Source: a virus. From it: a stretch of 34,925 nt of DNA. Under the pieces are notes generated by a model. That model had not been told where the DNA came from and did not search any database. It was given only the letters and a program-made list of their open reading frames with translations. Positions 29,175-34,925 of this stretch are shown here, in pieces. The first letter of the stretch is position 1. Each line of letters begins with the position of its first letter. A program made the translations under genes and the position numbers. The DNA is taken from positions 1-34,925 of the IMG/VR virus record IMGVR_UViG_3300041955_001923; one strand, written 5' to 3'.

Positions 29175-30161
29175 ATGTCGAAGAGTCGAACGAATTCCGC
29201 AAGGGTCGTGATAGAACCTGCCGGCAAAAACCCTTCGCCGGAAGAGTACGAGAAGAACATGGCTGCATATTTGGGCCTCCCTGTGGAAGAAGTGGAATAC
29301 GACCCTGATTCCCGGCTCCTGTGGTACAAAGGCAAGTTCTGCTTGGAGACCGGGCTTCTGATAGAGCCGTATCTTCTACCCCAGTCCTTGCCGGAGTCTG
29401 AGAGGCCTTCGACCAAAAAACCGGTTAAAATAATCAGACATCCGTTCAAGAACTTTGCAGATATTGCCGAACTCACCCGATCGTGGAGAAATCCAAAATG
29501 CGAGAAGTTGCGGCACCTCTATGTCAAGGACGGTGTAATAATCGACTATGAAAAGGCTGCGCGCCACGGGCTGGTGAGGGGCCTTCCCACAACCGGATAC
29601 ACCCGGGAAGAGGTAAAGCATATTAATGAGCGCATTGACGCGCTGTGCGCCGATTCTGTATTCATAATACATAATCACTATTCCGCTTATTCCTCCCCGT
29701 CAGCTATAGAAATAGAACTTGCGGCCATTTACATCCATATGGTTCCTAAACTAAAGGCGCATATCATTATAAACCCTGCATGGTTTTGTCTTATCACTTT
29801 GAAAGGCATAGCTATCCTGCGTGTGCTGGCGGACTGCCGGATTGAAGCCCCTGGCATCAATCGCGCACTCCCTCAGACGTACCGAACACAGCTTGACGCG
29901 GAGCCGAAAATCGTTGCCTGGACAAAGGTTTTGACCGAGAGGGACATTCCTGTTTTGATTGGCCTCAGAGATGAATATGGGCTTCGCACTTTGCAGAAAA
30001 TCTGCCTGCACGACATCGACAACTGGAACAAGGTTGTGGATATCATGGCACAAGACCCTGAAGACTATGAGGATGAGGACCCATTAGTTCTTAAGAAAAG
30101 GGCAGAAGCTCTCGAAGTAGCCCAGCCGTTGTTAAGACATGGGGTCTTCATTCGGTTCTAG
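29175..30161 (+). CDS. Second JAB-like domain protein, altered active site
   Basis: 328 residues from MSKSRTNSARVVIEPAG. Residues ~100-230 are a diverged copy of the JAB domain upstream: FADIAELTRSWRNPKCEKLR against YADLAELAQGWRNPNYEELR, VKDGVIIDYEKAA against VKRGVIVDHEGVT, and IIHNHYSAYSSPSAIEIE against MVHNHPNGNPTPSDSD. The HNH pair and Ser are kept, but Pro is lost and the metal-binding Asp is Glu, so activity is doubtful. CGAGGTG before the ATG at 29175 supports this start. The 168 bases before it contain no gene. Likely a stand-alone descendant of a polyvalent-protein domain. Confidence 0.68.
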   Translation: MSKSRTNSARVVIEPAGKNPSPEEYEKNMAAYLGLPVEEVEYDPDSRLLWYKGKFCLETGLLIEPYLLPQSLPESERPSTKKPVKIIRHPFKNFADIAELTRSWRNPKCEKLRHLYVKDGVIIDYEKAARHGLVRGLPTTGYTREEVKHINERIDALCADSVFIIHNHYSAYSSPSAIEIELAAIYIHMVPKLKAHIIINPAWFCLITLKGIAILRVLADCRIEAPGINRALPQTYRTQLDAEPKIVAWTKVLTERDIPVLIGLRDEYGLRTLQKICLHDIDNWNKVVDIMAQDPEDYEDEDPLVLKKRAEALEVAQPLLRHGVFIRF

Positions 30162-30582
30162 AACACGAAGTATGGTTTCGGGGGGGCGTGCTGGACGTAT
30201 ATCACAGCAATTTAAAATCGATAATGGGAGCGTGGTAGAGCGGTGTGCACGTAGCGGGGCTAAATTTTTCTCAGAAAATCCCGGACTTGAAGTGCAGGTC
30301 ATTTTTCATTACGCGCTAGATCATCAAACCCTCAAGCACTACCCTGGTACAGTAAGCGAGGCTGAAATGCACTCGCTGGAGAATCTGCGTGGCATCCCGT
30401 ACGACATTAATCCGAATGTTCACCTGCGACTGATACGGCGCGAGTGGAATCGTTTCTAGGAGCAGAATCCCAATCCGAGCAAGCAGGACTTGCTAGAAAA
30501 AGCCGCTGAAATTGATGCCAAATACGGCTCACACTTCAAACCGCCAGCAAGGAGGGAAATAATGAAATACTTTTACATTTAA
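30139..30582 (+). pseudogene. Toxin-like (HNH-type) C-terminal domain with internal TAG
   Basis: Frame 1 reads VQVIFHYALDHQTLKHYPGT, then SEAEMHSLENLRGIP, VHLRLIRREWNRF, TAG at 30457-30459, then EQNPNPSKQDLLEKAAEIDA and KYGSHFKPPAR. The pattern on both sides of the stop belongs to one domain that I know from C-termini of polymorphic toxins, where an aromatic residue (Tyr) normally stands at the TAG position and a His-His pair where this copy has Phe-His. So it appears inactivated twice. The frame overlaps the end of the JAB-like gene and has no good ribosome site. Confidence 0.6.
30549..30582 (+). other. Second strong translation start with only six codons
   Basis: AAGGAGG (30549-30555) is 6 bases before ATG at 30562, an ideal start, but the frame MKYFYI ends at TAA 30580-30582, and homology to the ejection-protein gene begins right after. 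It reads like the first codons of a gene, for instance an immunity gene following the toxin-like domain, cut off by the joined fragment. Confidence 0.4.
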
Positions 30583-30589
30583 CCGGAAA

Positions 30590-32137
30590 GTCACAGGCGG
30601 GGCAATAGCGCAGGCGATAGCCGGAGAAGCCGTGCGGCAGGGAGTTGACCCAGGTACGGCCCTTACGATTTGGAGTGCGGAAGGCAGTGTAACGAACCCA
30701 TCCACGCCAAACGCGAAGGGTTCACCAGCTCTGGGAATCTTTCAGTTCGTGCCGGACACGTGGGCAGGCATGGGCGGGACGGATCGGAACAGGACGGATA
30801 TCAATAGTCAGATCCAGCTCGGAATAGCCCTTACAAAACAAAACATCGATGCTCTCAAAAAAGATCTTGGCCGGCAGCCGCAGCCATGGAAGGTTTATCT
30901 TGCTCACCAGCAGGGGATAGACGGAGCAACGGCGCTCATTCATGCAGATCCCAACGCCAACGCTGGTGATATCGTAGGAAATCCAAAAGCGATTACGCAG
31001 AACGGCGGTACTCCGGACATGACCGTTAGCCAGTTCACGAACTACATCAAAGGTTACGTGGACAGGCATTCGATGATGTATGCGGCAAATGGTGTTCCCA
31101 CCGCTCAAAACCTTTCGGAGAATTACGAAGCCGGCCTTGAGGCCGTGACCGATCTTGCACGGCAGGAACACCCCGGAGACCCGCAGGCCGAAGAGCGATA
31201 TCGAAGCCACTTTATTCAGCAGATGGGTCAGCAGATTCACGCCGAGCAGGTGATCAACCAGGCGAACTGGAATACCGTCCGGGCGAGCCTTGCCGGTCCG
31301 ACTCCCGTCAAGTGATGGCGGGAATTCGTAAGCGATCCAGGGCGCCTCGATGCTTATAACTCCATCTATAAATCCGATCCTTCAGCCTATAACCTCGTTG
31401 ATAAGGCGATCACCACAAATGCGACGAACGCGTGGGACCCGCCCGCGACAGATCAAACCAATCAACTTTACGATAATCTCAACGGCATGCAGTACACGGA
31501 CCGAGACCGCTTCTCGAACCTCAACCTCATGCAACACTATGGCGGTATGCCGGTTGCTCAGTTGAACGGTCTGATGGACGCACAGGACAGGATTCGTAAA
31601 AATGATCCACCGGAAGCCGCGAAACACACCTCGCTCCAATCGTCTGTCAGCGCAGTGAAAGATTTGGCGGGCTTGGCCGCAGCTTCCGCCGAATCTCCTT
31701 TTTATGAAATGGACCGCACCTCGCCCTTCCCGCCCGAGCAGCAAAAGTGGAATGGATTTGTGAGCAAATTTGGACAAGCCCTGGAGGATTGGCGGCAGAA
31801 TAACGGCGATAGAATCCCGACAGATATGCAGAAGCGGGAGATTGCGCAAGGAATTCTTTTCCCGAACGGCGCGCCAGGGCAACAGCAAACGCCGCAGCAA
31901 GCAACGGCGAAACCCACGGAGGCGGCCACGCCGACAGCTACAGAAACACACAGACCGAACGGCGATCCCTTCAGCCTTTGGGTTGCGCAGCAATTAGAGG
32001 CGCATGATAAAGTCGTATCTGATGACACCATCGCCGCAACGAAAAAAGCCCTCCTCGCTAAGAATCCCAATATCGAAAAAGAATACCAGGGCATAACCCT
32101 GGTTCCCGCACAAAAGGCCGCGAACAATGCCGAATGA
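30590..32137 (+). pseudogene. Second copy of the transglycosylase ejection gene, truncated and interrupted
   Basis: From about 30590 the sequence aligns with the 21212 gene from residue ~280 on. The transglycosylase domain is retained (GTALTIWSAEGS, LGIFQFVPDTWAGMGG, Glu present). The first ~280 residues are missing. The frame is open from 30632 (GTG) except for TGA at 31313-31315, exactly where copies 1 and 3 have a serine codon in PLKSWQEF (here PVK-stop-WREF); one base change from TCA explains it. The C-terminus (QQTPQQATAKPTEAATPTAT, then IEKEYQGITLVPAQKAANNA) differs wholly from copy 1 and overlaps the next gene by 11 bases, which looks like the native end. Confidence 0.8.
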
Positions 32138-33857
32138 GATGGCGTTTGATTTTTCTTTGATTCCTGACGCACCAAAGCCGATGCAGTTCGATTTTTCCGG
32201 CATTCCTGACAAACCCAAGCCGGAAAGGACCCCCTACGCCGGTGAAGATCAAGGATCACAGCTTATTTCCTATACTCCCGATTCCTGGATAAACGATGAA
32301 ATCCCGGCCGCTCCAGCGCAACCGCTCTTTACTCCAGTGCCACGCCCACCGGAAAGACTCTACCGCGAGAATGCGCCGCAGATTTTGCAGGATACATGGA
32401 ATGCCGCTTCGCCAGAGCCGACTGTAGGTCCTCTTCGTGAACATCCCTTGCGGCCCGATGTCAGAAAGCCTTTATGGACTCTCTTCAAGGAACAAGCCCT
32501 TCCCAGCGAGCCGACCGGTATCCTCGAGAATTTGGAGGCCGGTCTTCGCCAGGCGTCCGCGCATGTGGCTGCAAATGTAATATCGCTAATCGGTTTTCCA
32601 ACGGATGAAAGCGGTGGACCCACCAGGGCGGAGCAGTACAACTCGATTTACAAGCTGATTTACAAAACTATTCTGCCGGATAACGTCGCACCTCCACAGG
32701 ATTTTCTGGACTCATTAGCTCGCGGGGTTGGAGAGGCCGCGCCGAATCTTGTTGAAACGATGCTGCTTTCCTATGCGACCGGTGGGGTTTTAAATCCGGC
32801 GTTCACCGGCATGGCTGAGAAATTCCCAACTTTTGTAGCCAAGCTATTTCCAATCGCCAGGGACGCCCTGACCTTCGGAGCACAGGGCGCACTCGAACCC
32901 GAACAGCCGGGCAGACAAGCCGCAATTGGAACGGGTGTAGGCGCGATCCTCGGAACTCTATCGCCTTACAGCAGATTAGCGCGGGTCATAGGCGGCGCTG
33001 GCATCGGGGCGGCACAGGAATATCTGACAGACCCTAACGCTACAGCTCAGGATTACGCTAGAAGCGCAACTCTTATGGGCGCTTTCGCGGGGTTGGCCGT
33101 AGCGCACGGATTGACCGTGGAAGAAACGATAGCCGGGACGCTTTTTGGTTGGGCAAAAGAAAAGGGTTACACGCCCGAGCAACTTAACAGATCGCTTCAG
33201 GTGCAGGGGATTAGGCCGGTTTTGAATGAGTTCGCGGAGGATGTGACACGGGGGTCTGCATCGGTCCAGAAACCTGGAATAGTTGTGGCTGAAAATATTC
33301 CTGCTCTGTACGACTTGGCTCTTTCCAGCAAAACGAATCAAAAAATCGAAATTAGATACAAAACGGTCGAGAGCGATGAGGCGGCGAGGCTATTCGAAGT
33401 AACTGGCAACAATCTCGAAGGTTATATCCATTCCATTGATAATTATGCCATTCGCCATATCATCAAGGAACACGGAGATCCAGTTACTGAAGCGGCAAGG
33501 GGCCAGATCCCCATCACAAAAGACGATATTTCAAAGATCCCCGAAATCGTAGATTCTCCGGACCAAGTAAGGGCTCTTAAAACCAAACAGGGCCGTGAAG
33601 GAATCGGGTATCTCAAAAGAGTAGACGGACAGGTTTTTTATGTTGAAGAGATAAGAACCGGGAAAAATCAGCTTGCAGCGGTGTCAATGCGAAAATATCA
33701 GGTCGGGGCGCCACGGGCAACTCCCGAAGGAGGCGTCGCGCAACCGTCCGAAACGTTCCCCGACTCTGACTTGGAAAATATACCACCTGAAGTCGATCTT
33801 GGCAACACTGGAGCCGAACAGACATCAAGAGGTGAATATACCACCCGAGCAAGCTGA
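32127..33857 (+). CDS. Polyvalent protein with C-terminal PBECR-like nuclease domain
   Basis: 576 residues. It opens with two 14-residue repeats (MAFDFSLIPDAPKP, MQFDFSGIPDKPKP), parallel to the LDLSDLP repeats at 26906. Residues ~130-360 are helical with several weakly hydrophobic segments (VETMLLSYATGGVL, AAIGTGVGAILGTLSP, LMGAFAGLAVAHGL). Residues ~430-528 (DNYAIRHIIKEHGD, EAARGQIPITKDDISKIPEI, GIGYLKRVDGQVFYVEEIRT) match the phage-Barnase-EndoU-ColicinE5/D-RelE-like nuclease class of polyvalent proteins, expected to cut RNA. It starts inside the end of the second transglycosylase copy (ATGCCGAATGA), as expected for a T7 gp15-gp16 type gene order. Confidence 0.7.
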   Translation: MPNEMAFDFSLIPDAPKPMQFDFSGIPDKPKPERTPYAGEDQGSQLISYTPDSWINDEIPAAPAQPLFTPVPRPPERLYRENAPQILQDTWNAASPEPTVGPLREHPLRPDVRKPLWTLFKEQALPSEPTGILENLEAGLRQASAHVAANVISLIGFPTDESGGPTRAEQYNSIYKLIYKTILPDNVAPPQDFLDSLARGVGEAAPNLVETMLLSYATGGVLNPAFTGMAEKFPTFVAKLFPIARDALTFGAQGALEPEQPGRQAAIGTGVGAILGTLSPYSRLARVIGGAGIGAAQEYLTDPNATAQDYARSATLMGAFAGLAVAHGLTVEETIAGTLFGWAKEKGYTPEQLNRSLQVQGIRPVLNEFAEDVTRGSASVQKPGIVVAENIPALYDLALSSKTNQKIEIRYKTVESDEAARLFEVTGNNLEGYIHSIDNYAIRHIIKEHGDPVTEAARGQIPITKDDISKIPEIVDSPDQVRALKTKQGREGIGYLKRVDGQVFYVEEIRTGKNQLAAVSMRKYQVGAPRATPEGGVAQPSETFPDSDLENIPPEVDLGNTGAEQTSRGEYTTRAS

Positions 33858-34149
33858 ATCTGATAATAAAATCATCGAATTCCGCAACGTCGGCCCCGAT
33901 ACTACAGAAGCAGTTTCCGACGTTTCGGATAAAATAAAAAATCTCGCCGCAACCGAAAGTTCGCGCAACCTATGGCGAAGGCTGACCGGCGCCATAACGA
34001 TTAATCCGGTCCCAAAACTTGCCCGTGTGGCAAACTGGGTTGCAGACAGGGCCGTCGAGCACGCAAGCGCCCGGATCGCCGTGCCGAAGAACGATATCGA
34101 AGCCACTTTATTCAGCAGACGGGTCAGGCGCTCAATGCAGAGCGGGTGA
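33832..34149 (+). CDS. Truncated gene fused to a duplicated segment
   Basis: GTG at 33832 with AAGAGG upstream opens VNIPPEQAESDNKIIEFRNV and continues with a helical region (RNLWRRLTGAITINPVPKLA, VANWVADRAVEHASARIAV). At 34084 the sequence switches to the copy of the ejection gene but in a different frame, giving a short meaningless tail ending at TGA 34147-34149. About 84 residues are genuine. They could be the beginning of another polyvalent or ejection protein; no family recognised. Confidence 0.5.
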   Translation: MNIPPEQAESDNKIIEFRNVGPDTTEAVSDVSDKIKNLAATESSRNLWRRLTGAITINPVPKLARVANWVADRAVEHASARIAVPKNDIEATLFSRRVRRSMQSG

Positions 34150-34876
34150 CGCAGCAGGCGAACGCCAGAGTTATAAATAATGCTCTGACGGGGCCTGGAC
34201 CTCTTAAATCCTGGCAGGAATTCATAAGCGATCCTGGAAGGGTGGATGCCTATAACAGTCTCTTCAAAACGGATCGCTCGATCTATGATAAAGTTGATAA
34301 GGCCATCACTGTAAATGGTCTTGCCGCATGGGACCCTGCCGCCTCGGCCTCGACCGATCGACTTTACAATCAGCCTTACGGAATGTCGGTAACGGACAGG
34401 GACGGTTTCTCCAAACTCGATCTCATGCAGTATTACGGCGGGATGCCGGTATCTCAATTTAAGGACTTGAGAAATATTCAGCAAAAAATTCAGGAAAAGG
34501 ATCCGGCTGAAGCGGCACGCCAAACGAACATGAGCGCTTCTCTTACAGCCATCAATGACGTGACGGATTTGGCCGCTGTTTCGCCGCAGTCGCCCTATTA
34601 TAAGATGGATCAAGCTTCGGACCGGGTCTTTGAGCAGCAGAAATGGAACGAGTTTGTTGGAAGATTCGGGCAGGAAATCGGGGACTGGAGGCAGAACAAC
34701 GGCGGCAAAACACCTTCTCTGCTGCAGGAAAGGGAAATCGCACAGCAAATCCTTTTTCCGCAGGGAGTTCCGGCGCAGGAGCCCCCAGCGTACGCCGGGG
34801 CCGCCTCAGGCTCCGAAATCCCAGGGCACGGTGACACAGAGACGCTGGGACGCGGTGCCAAAACCGTCTCTCCATC
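34084..34876 (+). repeat. Third, near-identical copy of an ejection-gene segment
   Basis: Direct repeat of 22656-23448 (offset 11428, no net indel). The left junction lies at CCGAAGAACGATATCGAAGC, which is common to both contexts; the right junction is just after TCTCCATC inside the word-repeat element. Confidence 0.9.
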
Positions 34877-34925
34877 GTTCGTCCAGCCGGGATCCGATTC
34901 AAGGGGTAGGAAGCCAGGTGATTAA
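34146..34925 (+). CDS. 5'-truncated third copy of the ejection protein, new short C-terminus
   Basis: 259 residues from a GTG at 34146. The frame corresponds to residues ~507-745 of the 982-residue ejection protein (SWQEFISDPGRVDAYNSLFK, LDLMQYYGGMPVSQFKDLRN, RFGQEIGDWRQNNGGK), so the transglycosylase domain is absent. After the word-repeat part (GHGDTETLGRGAKTVSPS) it changes to FVQPGSDSRGRKPGD and stops with TAA at the last base of the window. The GTG has no good ribosome site and the frame is open upstream to 34005 without a start, so this is probably a non-expressed fragment or a stored cassette. Confidence 0.65.
   Translation: MTQQANARVINNALTGPGPLKSWQEFISDPGRVDAYNSLFKTDRSIYDKVDKAITVNGLAAWDPAASASTDRLYNQPYGMSVTDRDGFSKLDLMQYYGGMPVSQFKDLRNIQQKIQEKDPAEAARQTNMSASLTAINDVTDLAAVSPQSPYYKMDQASDRVFEQQKWNEFVGRFGQEIGDWRQNNGGKTPSLLQEREIAQQILFPQGVPAQEPPAYAGAASGSEIPGHGDTETLGRGAKTVSPSFVQPGSDSRGRKPGD

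Noticed and set aside
30139-30582. Amber codon reassignment (TAG read as an amino acid)
   Set aside because: TAG ends several intact genes correctly (for example 3212-3214 and 9130-9132), and the readthrough case lies among other broken genes.

Overview
The window is a tailed-phage late region. Every gene I can support lies on the + strand, and no integrase, repressor, replication gene, tRNA or rRNA is visible. The order combines a Bordetella phage BPP-1-like head block (portal, Bbp19-like protein, scaffold, Bbp17/GP7-like major capsid protein, Bbp16-like cement protein) with a T7-like short-tail and ejection block (gp11-like adaptor, gp17-type fibre anchor, beta-helix tailspike, gp12-like nozzle, gp13-, gp14- and gp15/16-like ejection proteins). 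This indicates a podovirus or prophage. The terminase should lie just left of base 1. Nearly every gap between virion genes holds word-like direct and inverted repeats, such as GGCTGAAGG/CCTTCAGCC, GTGAATC/GATTCAC, GGGGTAA/CCCATAA and CACAGAG/CTCTGTG. I associate these from general knowledge with genomes of Desulfobacterota/Nitrospirota-type anaerobes; the host is therefore an inference.

Layout: 1-634 is a leader with a possible structured RNA. 635-5499 holds a proline-rich small protein, the portal, and several small virion proteins, including a glycine-rich protein with 60-bp repeats and a miniature copy of its tail. 5596-10735 holds the Bbp19-like protein, an HNH nuclease behind a terminator, scaffold, capsid, cement and small virion proteins. 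10994-12683 looks like a lysis cassette (lipoprotein, holin-like protein, GH108 muramidase, membrane/coiled-coil protein). 12698-13300 has three tiny genes, followed by adaptor, fibre anchor, tailspike and nozzle up to 19873. 19943-24160 holds the ejection proteins, ending in a 982-residue lytic transglycosylase with an effector-like C-terminal domain.

From 24161 to the end the style changes to accessory and decaying DNA. It contains a membrane protein that could be an immunity protein, a three-gene TIGR04255 island with its own promoter, remnants of a polyvalent protein with JAB peptidase domains, a toxin-like fragment with an internal stop, a 5'-truncated second copy of the transglycosylase gene, a second polyvalent protein with a C-terminal PBECR-like nuclease domain, and a third, nearly identical transglycosylase fragment fused into another gene. 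A full-length carrier gene followed by partial copies with different tails and toxin-like pieces resembles the orphan cassettes of polymorphic toxin loci. This is the most interesting possibility here. Broken genes are confined to this region while about 20 kb of virion genes are intact, which suggests real decay or cassette turnover rather than sequencing error, and fits a resident prophage.
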